This document shows, one piece after another, positions 16,012-23,291 of a stretch of DNA of 64,000 bases. The notes below the pieces were generated by a model. That model had not been told where the DNA came from and searched no databases. It saw nothing but the letters and a program-made list of their open reading frames with translations. Both the position numbers and the translations under genes were made by a program. The stretch's first letter is position 1. Every line of letters starts with the position of its first letter. Source of the DNA: Bradyrhizobium nanningense (GTDB lineage: Bacteria > Pseudomonadota > Alphaproteobacteria > Rhizobiales > Xanthobacteraceae); NCBI RefSeq assembly GCF_004114535.1, contig NZ_LBJC01000032.1:62001-126000 (forward strand). Direction: 5' to 3'.

Positions 16012-18243
16012 TTGTCCCGTTTCGTCTCTGCCGTCCGGCGCCTCCGCGCTGGCCTGTTCGCGTCTGTCTCACTCCACTCGCTCGATCTATCCTCCGCCTC
16101 CGCCCAGCAGGCTCTTGCCGAGCAGTTGCCGCCGATCGAAGTGAGCAAGCCCGACGATCAGAACCGCACGCGGGCCAGAGCGATCGGTGAGGGCGACGCG
16201 ACGAGGCCGCGGCGAACTGTGAATCTCGCGCCGGCAGGCGATGGCACCGGCTCATCCGGCTCGGAAGCTGTTGCCGCCAACAGCGGCATCATCGGGACCG
16301 CCACGACCGTCATCACGGCCGCGGATATCGCGCATTCGCCGTCGCAGACGCTTGCCGAGATCATCGCCGCGCAGACCCCGGGGGCCCAGATCACGACGTT
16401 CTATGGCGGCCAGATCGGCGCCAAGACCAGCGTGGACCTGCGTGGCTTCGGCGCCTTTGCCACCGCCAACACGCTGGTGCTGGTCAACGGCCGGCGGCTC
16501 AACGACGTCGACATGGCGCAGGTGGACCTCTCCACCATCCCGCTCCATTCGATCGAGCGTATCGAGGTCACGCGCGGAAATTCCGGAGCGGTGCTCTACG
16601 GCGACAACGCGGTCGGCGGCGTCATCAACATCGTCACCAAGACCGGAATCGGCGGACCGCCCGTGACGGCGCGCATCGAAGCCGGCTTCGGCTCGTTCAA
16701 CACCAAGCTCGGCAACGTCTCGACCTCGCTCAATTCCGGTCCGTGGTCGACCTCGTTCTACGGTAATGCCGTCAGGACCGACGGCTATCGCGACAACAAT
16801 CGCTATTCCCAGGAGAACGGCGTCGGCAATCTCAACTACACCACATCAGGCCTGACCGCTTTTCTTACCGTCACCGGCGACAATCAGGAGTTGCGACTGC
16901 CGGGCGGCCGCACCGTCGATCCCTCCATCGGCCTCGATGAGCTCAAGAGCAACCGCCGAGGGACCAGCACGCCGTTCAACCACGCCAACCAGCAGGGCTT
17001 TGGCGCGACAGCCGGCTTCGCCAAGACCCTGGTCAACGGCGTCGATCTCATCGTCGACGGCGGTGTGCGCGACAAGAAGCAGCAGAGTGCGTTCTTCTCC
17101 AGCCCGACGCCGGTTCCGACCTTCTTCACGTCGACTTATGTCGATTCCAATCTGACGACATGGTCGATCACGCCGCGGCTCAGTGTGAAGAGCCTGCTGC
17201 TCGGCATGCCATCGCAGCTCCTGACCGGCATCGACTATTACGATGCGAGCTTTCAGCAGAACCGCGGCGCGGGGCAGGGGCTCGCCGCTTGGCACAATTA
17301 CGACCTCAGGCAGCAGACGGTCGCGGGTTATGTCCAGCACACATTGGGGGTGCTGCCCACGACCGATGTCTCCTACGGCGCACGTGTGCAGAATGTCCGT
17401 CTTGAGGCACGCGACAATTTCGACGCGGCGGCGCCGTTCAACGCCGACATCGGCGCGCTACCGCTGACGAGCGACGAGACCCAATATGCGCTGCATCTCG
17501 GGGCCGAACATCGCCTCAATGACACGGTCTCGCTGTTCGGCCGCGCCGCGCGCGCGTTCCGCACGCCTGACGTCGACGAGCGCCTGTCCTCGGGGCCTTC
17601 CTTCGATCCCCTGACCTTCGCGGCGATCCCGCAAACGTTCCAGCTCAAGACCCAGACCTCGCACGACATCGAGGGCGGTCTGCGCATCAAGGGCGGGGGG
17701 CTGCAGCTGCAGAGCAGCCTCTATCTGATGGACCTCACTAATGAGGTCCATTTCAACCCGGTCCGGTTCTACAACACCAATCTCGATCCGACCCGGCGCT
17801 ACGGCTCGGAGACCAGCCTGTCCTATCGCGTCAACGAGGCCCTGCTGCTGCGCTCCGGCATGGCTTATACCCGCGCCGTCTTCCGCGAAGGCGTCTGGGC
17901 CGGCAATGACGTGCCGCTGGTGTCGCGCTACACGGCGAGTGCGGGTGTCACCTGGAACATCCGGCAGAATTATCTGGTGCTCGATGCCACCGCGCGCTTC
18001 TGGAGCGAACGGCGCATGGACAACGACCAGGCGGGCACCCAGAAGCCGATCCCGGCCAATGGCACGATCGACCTCAAGCTCAGCGGTCAGTATGAGCGCT
18101 ATTTCTGGTCGCTCAGCGTCAACAATGTGCTGAATGCACTTTACTACGACTATGCCATCGCCAGCACCTTCACGGACGGCCGTTTCAGCGCCTATCCGCT
18201 GCCCGGCCGCACCTATCTGCTCAAGGCCGGCGCTACGTTCTGA
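16012..18243 (+). CDS. btuB: TonB-dependent outer-membrane receptor, probably for cobalamin
   Basis: 743-residue outer-membrane transporter. It starts at TTG 16012, 7 bases after GAGGT. After an N-terminal export region there is a plug domain (about residues 90-220) with DLRGFG, LVLVNGRRLND and GGVINIVTKTG segments, then a beta-barrel ending in an aromatic residue (GATF). The cobalamin riboswitch upstream points to a corrinoid or cobalt-chelate substrate. Uptake needs TonB/ExbBD and an inner-membrane ABC transporter, none of which is nearby. The symbol reflects role by context; the sequence is not close to E. coli BtuB in length. Confidence 0.85.
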   Translation: MSRFVSAVRRLRAGLFASVSLHSLDLSSASAQQALAEQLPPIEVSKPDDQNRTRARAIGEGDATRPRRTVNLAPAGDGTGSSGSEAVAANSGIIGTATTVITAADIAHSPSQTLAEIIAAQTPGAQITTFYGGQIGAKTSVDLRGFGAFATANTLVLVNGRRLNDVDMAQVDLSTIPLHSIERIEVTRGNSGAVLYGDNAVGGVINIVTKTGIGGPPVTARIEAGFGSFNTKLGNVSTSLNSGPWSTSFYGNAVRTDGYRDNNRYSQENGVGNLNYTTSGLTAFLTVTGDNQELRLPGGRTVDPSIGLDELKSNRRGTSTPFNHANQQGFGATAGFAKTLVNGVDLIVDGGVRDKKQQSAFFSSPTPVPTFFTSTYVDSNLTTWSITPRLSVKSLLLGMPSQLLTGIDYYDASFQQNRGAGQGLAAWHNYDLRQQTVAGYVQHTLGVLPTTDVSYGARVQNVRLEARDNFDAAAPFNADIGALPLTSDETQYALHLGAEHRLNDTVSLFGRAARAFRTPDVDERLSSGPSFDPLTFAAIPQTFQLKTQTSHDIEGGLRIKGGGLQLQSSLYLMDLTNEVHFNPVRFYNTNLDPTRRYGSETSLSYRVNEALLLRSGMAYTRAVFREGVWAGNDVPLVSRYTASAGVTWNIRQNYLVLDATARFWSERRMDNDQAGTQKPIPANGTIDLKLSGQYERYFWSLSVNNVLNALYYDYAIASTFTDGRFSAYPLPGRTYLLKAGATF

Positions 18244-18314
18244 TCAAGGCTTTCACCTCGCCAGGGCCGTCGCACGCCCTCAAATGGACTGGAATTCGAA
18301 GAAGGAAATCACTC

Positions 18315-18926
18315 ATGCCTCTTAGCATCATGACTCTTAGCATCATGACTCGCGGCATCCTGCCGTCTCGCGGCGACGGCTGCCGGATTCACCCGGTCGC
18401 GCCGCGCCTTGCGCCGATGTTCTGCTTTGCGCTGCTGACCGCATCATGCGCGCGTGCAAGCTTCGCATTTGCCTGTGCGACGCCGTTTGCGGCCTTCGCG
18501 GTCGTTGCCGCGGCGATGCTGCCGCTGCGCCCGGCGCTGCTCGTCGTCACCGGCGCCTGGCTGGTCAACCAGACCATCGGTTTCAGCGCGCTGCATTATC
18601 CCATCGACGGCAGCACGATCGCCTGGGGCCTCGTCATCGGCGCGGCTGCGCTTGTGTCGACCGCCGCGGCGTCGGCCGTCCTCCGCATGCTGCCGCAGGG
18701 CCGCACGCCGCCGATGATGATGGTCGCGCTCGCCGCCGCCTACGGGACTTACGAGCTCGCGCTGCTTGCCGCGACGCCGGTCCTCGGCGGAGAGGGCGCT
18801 TTCACCCTCGCCATCGTCTTGCGCATTGGGCTGACCAGCGCCGTCTGGCTGGCCGGCCTCGTCGCCGTCTGCGAGATCGTCCGCCTGATCGATCCGTTCG
18901 GGCGGAAGGGCGCAATGTCGGCCTGA
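18315..18926 (+). CDS. Unknown polytopic membrane protein of the cobalamin-controlled unit
   Basis: About 203 residues with four or five hydrophobic segments between residues 32 and 195, Ala/Leu/Val-rich with few charges. ATG 18315 follows AAGGA. A perfect 15-bp tandem repeat (18319-18348) duplicates residues LSIMT at the start. It lies 71 bases after the receptor gene on the same strand, so it is probably under the same B12 control. Size and topology would suit a small substrate-specific membrane component, but no family motif is visible and no ABC or ECF genes are near. The function is unassigned. Confidence 0.7.
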   Translation: MPLSIMTLSIMTRGILPSRGDGCRIHPVAPRLAPMFCFALLTASCARASFAFACATPFAAFAVVAAAMLPLRPALLVVTGAWLVNQTIGFSALHYPIDGSTIAWGLVIGAAALVSTAAASAVLRMLPQGRTPPMMMVALAAAYGTYELALLAATPVLGGEGAFTLAIVLRIGLTSAVWLAGLVAVCEIVRLIDPFGRKGAMSA

Positions 18927-18949
18927 GCGATCTGCAGTTACACACGTGG

Positions 18950-19057
18950 TGTCATCGCCCGGTTCAACCGGGCGATCCAGTATTCCAGTGGCGCCAGCGA
19001 TAGAACCGAGAGGCCGCGGCGTACTGGATTCCCCGCCTTCGCGGGGAATGACAGCGT
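18950..19057. repeat. Dispersed palindromic repeat, family B, copy 1
   Basis: Begins with CATCGCCCGG...CCGGGCGATCCAGTATTCCA and ends with TACTGGATTCCCC...GGGGAATGACAGC. The CCAGTA and TACTGG ends are complementary. A second copy lies at 45643-45748. The compound inverted-repeat design is typical of Bradyrhizobium intergenic repeats. Confidence 0.8.
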
Positions 19058-19090
19058 CACTTGGAGAAGCAAGCTGACGCCTCAAACGCC

Positions 19091-19206
19091 GTCATTGCGA
19101 GGAGCCCTTGCGACGAAGCAATCCAGAATCCCTCCGCGGAAGGATTCTGGATTGCTTCCGCCTTTGCCAAGGCTTCGGCGGACAAGTCGCTTCGCTCGCA
19201 ATGACG
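19091..19206. repeat. Dispersed palindromic repeat, family A, copy 2
   Basis: Ends read GTCATTGCGAG and CTCGCAATGAC, with internal GCAATCCAGAATCC / GGATTCTGGATTGC arms. The family matches the element at 2914-2989, but this copy carries extra internal sequence, so the arms are imperfect. Confidence 0.8.
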
Positions 19207-19235
19207 AGCAGGAGAAAGCGCGCGGCCACTCTCCG

Positions 19236-19385
19236 CTCCCGTGCCCCGAACGCAGCGGGGCGCTTCTTCAGCGGTGCACTGCAGAGCCGGGGCCCATTCT
19301 TGCAGCGCGCCGGGCCGCTCCTGGGTCCCGGCTCTGCGCAGCAACGCCAAGAGGCGTTGCGGCGCGTCCGGGACACGAGAGTGCG
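19236..19385. repeat. Dispersed repeat, family C
   Basis: Contains CCCCGAACGCAGCGGGG, CCTGGGTCCCGGCTCTGCG and CAACGCCAAGAGGCGTTG hairpins ending GTCCGGGACACGAG. The form is that of a structured intergenic repeat. Only this copy is clear in the window, so the family assignment rests on its structure and on my recollection of similar repeats in related genomes. Confidence 0.5.
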
Positions 19386-19571
19386 GCAGAGGTGCCGACT
19401 CACTTGCGTGCCTCTCGTCAGTAAGCGCGAAGCCGGGCGCGCCCCTCGCATTGTGAAATCAAAGGTTGTGGAACGTCATCTTCGTGAGGTATCAAAGTAA
19501 GGTGCCCCGTGTCTTCCCGGTAACGATTGTGCCGTCTACGCAACACTCGGTTCCGATTTAACCGTCATCAC

Positions 19572-19598
19572 CGGCGGTTCGCATCACCGCCGCTTTTT
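19572..19598 (+). terminator. Intrinsic terminator-like hairpin upstream of ilvD
   Basis: A 7-bp stem (CGGCGGT at 19572-19578, ACCGCCG at 19586-19592), 7-base loop, then CTTTTTGG. It has no plus-strand gene directly upstream. It could end a small RNA, end the region transcribed past the repeats, or act within an ilvD leader. Confidence 0.55.
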
Positions 19599-19741
19599 GG
19601 CCACACCCAAACATGAATAAAATCGCTCACATGTTTTAAGGGCAGCGGCGGTCCTCGACGTCACGGAAATCCCAAGGTCGATTCAAATCTTGGCTCTGAT
19701 TTTTCGGGTCTGAAAGGGTTGACCGGGGAAACTGGTTTGCG

Positions 19742-21463
19742 ATGGGCGCGAAGATTGACAAGCAGAGGCTGCCGAGCCGTCACGTGACGGAAGGCCCTGC
19801 GCGCGCGCCTCACCGGTCTTATTTTTATGCCATGGGTCTGACCACCGAGCAGATCCACCAGCCCTTTGTCGGCGTCGCCTCCTGCTGGAACGAGGCCGCT
19901 CCCTGCAACATCGCGCTGATGCGCCAGGCCCAGGCGGTGAAGAAGGGCGTGGCGTCGGCCGGCGGCACCCCGCGCGAATTCTGCACCATCACCGTGACCG
20001 ACGGCATCGCCATGGGGCATGACGGCATGCGCTCCTCGCTGCCGTCGCGCGAATGCATCGCCGACTCGGTCGAGCTCACCGTTCGCGGCCATGCCTATGA
20101 CGCCCTGGTCGGGCTCGCCGGCTGCGACAAGTCGCTGCCCGGCATGATGATGGCGATGGTTCGTCTCAACGTGCCCTCGATCTTCATCTATGGCGGCTCG
20201 ATCCTGCCCGGCACTTTCCGCGGACAGCAGGTCACCGTGCAGGACATGTTCGAGGCCGTCGGCAAGCACTCGGTCGGTGCCATGTCGGACGAGGACCTCG
20301 ACGAGATCGAGCGCGTGGCGTGCCCCTCGGCGGGCGCCTGCGGCGCGCAATTCACCGCCAACACCATGGCGACCGTCTCCGAGGCGATTGGCCTTGCCCT
20401 GCCTTACTCGGCTGGTGCGCCGGCGCCGTATGAAATCCGCGACGCCTTCTGCATGACCGCGGGCGAGAAGGTCATGGACTTGATCGCGTCCAACATCCGG
20501 CCGCGCGACATCGTCACCCGCAAGGCACTGGAGAATGCGGCTGCCGTGGTCGCAGCCTCCGGCGGCTCGACCAATGCTGCGCTGCACCTGCCGGCGATCG
20601 CGCATGAGTGCGGCATCAAGTTCGACTTATTCGACGTCGCCGAAATCTTCAAAAAGACACCATATGTCGCGGATTTGAAGCCGGGCGGCCGTTATGTCGC
20701 CAAAGACATGTTTGAAGTAGGTGGCATACCGCTTCTGATGAAGACGCTGCTCGACAACGGCTTCCTGCACGGTGATTGCCTTACCGTCACGGGCCGCACG
20801 ATCGCCGAAAACCTCAAGAGCGTGAAGTGGAATCCGCACCAGGACGTGGTGCACCCGGCAGACAAGCCCATCACCGTGACAGGCGGTGTGGTCGGTCTGA
20901 AGGGCAATTTGGCGCCAGAAGGTGCGATCGTGAAAGTCGCGGGAATGTCCAACCTCAGGTTCACCGGTCCGGCCAGGTGCTTCGACCGTGAGGAGGATGC
21001 TTTCGAGGCGGTCCAGAACCGCACCTACCGCGAAGGCGAAGTCATCGTGATCCGCTACGAGGGGCCGAAGGGCGGCCCCGGCATGCGGGAAATGCTCCAG
21101 ACTACCGCGGCGCTGACCGGCCAGGGCATGGGCGGCAAGATCGCGCTCATCACCGACGGCCGCTTCTCCGGCGCCACCCGCGGCTTCTGTATCGGCCATG
21201 TCGGGCCGGAAGCCGCCATTGGCGGCCCGATCGGGCTGCTCGAGGACGGCGACATCATCGAGATCGACGCAGTCGCCGGTACCCTTAACGTAAAATTGAG
21301 CGACGCCGAGCTCGCCCAGCGCAAGACCAAATGGAGCGCTCGCGCGACTAACCACACGTCGGGTGCGCTCTGGAAATATGCTCAGCAGGTTGGACCAGCG
21401 GTCGGGGGGGCAGTGACCCATCCGGGCGGCGCGCACGAGAAACAGTGCTATGCGGACATCTAG
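19742..21463 (+). CDS. ilvD: Dihydroxy-acid dehydratase
   Basis: Converts 2,3-dihydroxy-isovalerate or -methylvalerate to the 2-keto acid in valine and isoleucine synthesis, using an Fe-S cluster. 573 residues, the normal length. Family segments are seen in order: SCWNEAAPCN, DGIAMGHDGMRSSLPSRE, GCDKSLPGMMMA, CPSAGACGAQFTANTM and ITDGRFSGATRGFCIGH. The cluster-ligand cysteines lie in these motifs. Its 3' end overlaps the next gene by 14 bases. ilvA, the first enzyme of isoleucine synthesis, lies 30 kb away at 51387. Confidence 0.97.
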   Translation: MGAKIDKQRLPSRHVTEGPARAPHRSYFYAMGLTTEQIHQPFVGVASCWNEAAPCNIALMRQAQAVKKGVASAGGTPREFCTITVTDGIAMGHDGMRSSLPSRECIADSVELTVRGHAYDALVGLAGCDKSLPGMMMAMVRLNVPSIFIYGGSILPGTFRGQQVTVQDMFEAVGKHSVGAMSDEDLDEIERVACPSAGACGAQFTANTMATVSEAIGLALPYSAGAPAPYEIRDAFCMTAGEKVMDLIASNIRPRDIVTRKALENAAAVVAASGGSTNAALHLPAIAHECGIKFDLFDVAEIFKKTPYVADLKPGGRYVAKDMFEVGGIPLLMKTLLDNGFLHGDCLTVTGRTIAENLKSVKWNPHQDVVHPADKPITVTGGVVGLKGNLAPEGAIVKVAGMSNLRFTGPARCFDREEDAFEAVQNRTYREGEVIVIRYEGPKGGPGMREMLQTTAALTGQGMGGKIALITDGRFSGATRGFCIGHVGPEAAIGGPIGLLEDGDIIEIDAVAGTLNVKLSDAELAQRKTKWSARATNHTSGALWKYAQQVGPAVGGAVTHPGGAHEKQCYADI

Positions 21464-22283
21464 GCGTGCCATAGTTGCGTTTGTGTTGGGGGCCGCTGCG
21501 CTGGCCGCGCCGGCGCTTGCCTTCGACGGCGCTCCGGTCAACCCGAAGGACGCGGCCATCCCGGTCGTGACCACCCTGCCGGGGACCGCGGCGACCGTGC
21601 GCGGCAAGATCGCGCCGGCGGCCGTGCCTCAGGAGACCTCGCTCAGTGCGCTGCAATATGCCGCCGAGGGTGGCCACCCCATCGCGCAGTGGAAGCTTGG
21701 CCGCATGTACGCCAACGGCGACGGCGTCGCCCAGGACGATCTGCGCGCCTTCGAGTATTTCAGCCGGATCGCCAACGCGCATGCCGAGGACAGCCCGTCT
21801 GCGCCGCAGGCACAGATCGTGGCCAACGCCTTCGTCGAGCTCGGCCGTTACTATCTCAGCGGCATCCCGAACTCGAAGATCAAGTCGGATCCAGAGCGGG
21901 CGCGGGAGATGTTCTCCTATGCGGCGTCCTACTTCGGCAATGCCGACGCGCAATACGATCTCGCCCGGCTGTACCTGAAGACCCCGGACGCCTCGCGTGA
22001 GGATTTCCGCTATGGCGCGCGCTGGCTCGGTCTTGCCGCGCAGAAAGGCCAGCACGAGGCGCAGGCGCTGCTTGGCCAGATGCTGTTCAACGGCGACCGT
22101 CTGCCGCGACAGGCCGCCCGCGGCCTGATGTGGCTGACCCTGGCGCGTGACAGCGCCAGCACGGAAGAGACCTGGATCAAGGAAAGCTACAACCGCGCCT
22201 TCGCCAAGGCCTCCGACGACGACCGCGCCATGGCCCTGCAATTGCTGGAGCAGTGGGTGCAGGGCGCCGGCAATAGGCGCTAA
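21450..22283 (+). CDS. exoR: ExoR-like periplasmic Sel1-repeat protein
   Basis: 277 residues with a signal peptide (about 1-25, ALAAPALAFDG) and at least three Sel1/TPR-like repeats, for example YAAEGGHPIAQWKLGRMYA, YAASYFGNADAQYDLARLY and LAAQKGQHEAQALLGQMLF. Length and repeat layout match rhizobial ExoR, the periplasmic inhibitor of the ExoS-ChvI (ChvG-ChvI) two-component system that controls exopolysaccharide and flagella. The start overlaps the end of ilvD by 14 bases, so translation may be coupled. The ExoR name is by overall similarity from memory; another Sel1 protein is possible. Confidence 0.72.
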   Translation: MRTSRRAIVAFVLGAAALAAPALAFDGAPVNPKDAAIPVVTTLPGTAATVRGKIAPAAVPQETSLSALQYAAEGGHPIAQWKLGRMYANGDGVAQDDLRAFEYFSRIANAHAEDSPSAPQAQIVANAFVELGRYYLSGIPNSKIKSDPERAREMFSYAASYFGNADAQYDLARLYLKTPDASREDFRYGARWLGLAAQKGQHEAQALLGQMLFNGDRLPRQAARGLMWLTLARDSASTEETWIKESYNRAFAKASDDDRAMALQLLEQWVQGAGNRR

Positions 22284-22298
22284 ACGCAGGCACTGTAA

Positions 22299-22324
22299 GG
22301 TGGGCAAAGCGCAGCGTGCCCACC
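22299..22324. repeat. Short palindromic repeat between convergent genes
   Basis: GGTGGGCA and TGCCCACC arms flank AAGCGCAGCG. It lies between the convergent exoR-like gene and xthA, and could act as a two-way terminator. A similar short palindrome is frequent between genes in Bradyrhizobium-type genomes; only one copy was noticed here. Confidence 0.6.
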
Positions 22325-22337
22325 AGTTCGGCGTAGG

Positions 22338-23135
22338 CTAGGCAGCCTCCAGATCGAGATCCGCCCACACCGGGACGTGATCCGATGGCTTCTCCCAGCC
22401 GCGCACATAGCTGTCGATTCCGACATTGGCGAGCTTGTCGCTGGCCTGCGGCGACAGCAGCAGATGGTCGATCCGCAGACCCTGGTTCTTCTGCCAGGCG
22501 CCGGCCTGGTAGTCCCAGAAGGTGTACAGCCCGCCCTCGTCGGTGACGGCCCGCAAGGCGTCGGTCAGGCCGAGGCCGAGCAGGGACTGAAAGCTCTCCC
22601 GCGTCTCGGGCTTGAACAGGGCGTCCTCGGTCCAGGCGGCCGGATTGTGCACGTCGCGGGCATGCGGGATGACGTTGAAGTCGCCTGCGAGGATCAGCGG
22701 CTCCTCGGTCTTGAGGCGCTCCTTCGAATAATCAAGAAGCCGGGACATCCATTTGAGCTTGTAGGGATATTTGTCCGTCCCGACCGGATTGCCGTTGGGC
22801 AGATAGAGGCAGGCGATGCGCAGCACGCCGGACTTCAGCGTCACCACCCCTTCGAGGAAGCGGGCGTGAGCATCCTCGTCGTCGCCGGCGAGCCCCGACT
22901 TGGTCTCGTCGAAGCGGAGCTTCGAGAGCAGGGCGACGCCGTTGAAGGTCTTCTGGCCGTGCGTCACCACGTTGTAGCCGAGGGCCTCGATCTCCAGCCG
23001 CGGAAAGGCCTCGTCGACGCATTTGATTTCCTGGAGGCAGACGATGTCCGGCTGGCACTCCTTCAGCCACGTCAGCAGCAGGTCAATCCGCTGCCGGACC
23101 GAGTTTACGTTCCAGGTGGCTACTCTGATGGTCAT
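22338..23135 (-). CDS. xthA: Exodeoxyribonuclease III
   Basis: AP endonuclease and 3'-5' exonuclease for base-excision repair. From ATG 23135 the protein has about 265 residues, beginning MTIRVATWNVNSVRQR. Endonuclease/exonuclease/phosphatase motifs are visible: the metal-binding Glu in CLQEIKC, the YLPNGNP segment, LAGDFNVIP and the C-terminal SDHVPVWADL with the catalytic Asp-His. An upstream alternative start at 23180 adds a non-conserved stretch. Normal length and intact motifs. It marks the left edge of the segment that separates it from erpA. Confidence 0.96.
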   Translation of the reverse strand: MTIRVATWNVNSVRQRIDLLLTWLKECQPDIVCLQEIKCVDEAFPRLEIEALGYNVVTHGQKTFNGVALLSKLRFDETKSGLAGDDEDAHARFLEGVVTLKSGVLRIACLYLPNGNPVGTDKYPYKLKWMSRLLDYSKERLKTEEPLILAGDFNVIPHARDVHNPAAWTEDALFKPETRESFQSLLGLGLTDALRAVTDEGGLYTFWDYQAGAWQKNQGLRIDHLLLSPQASDKLANVGIDSYVRGWEKPSDHVPVWADLDLEAA

Positions 23136-23291
23136 GACGGCGGGGCTCCGGGCAGGGGCCATGGTTAGAACAAACTGCAAACGCGCCCGTCAAGGATGCC
23201 GCAAAATCTCCCACAAAATTAACCCGGCTTAAGCAGGCGGCAGGCCATTGATCGTCAAAAGGTTCCTCGGATGGGATGGCCGGACAAGTCG

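Larger units (their letters stand above)
18927..19741. other. Repeat-rich spacer upstream of ilvD
   Basis: About 815 bases without a supported gene. It holds three different dispersed palindromic repeats in series and then a terminator-like hairpin before ilvD, each listed separately. Open frames here lie within the repeats and are not credible genes. Confidence 0.7.

Noticed and set aside
19057..19500. Open frames within the repeats upstream of ilvD
   Set aside because: They are read through palindromic repeats on both strands, lack RBSs and have no family match.
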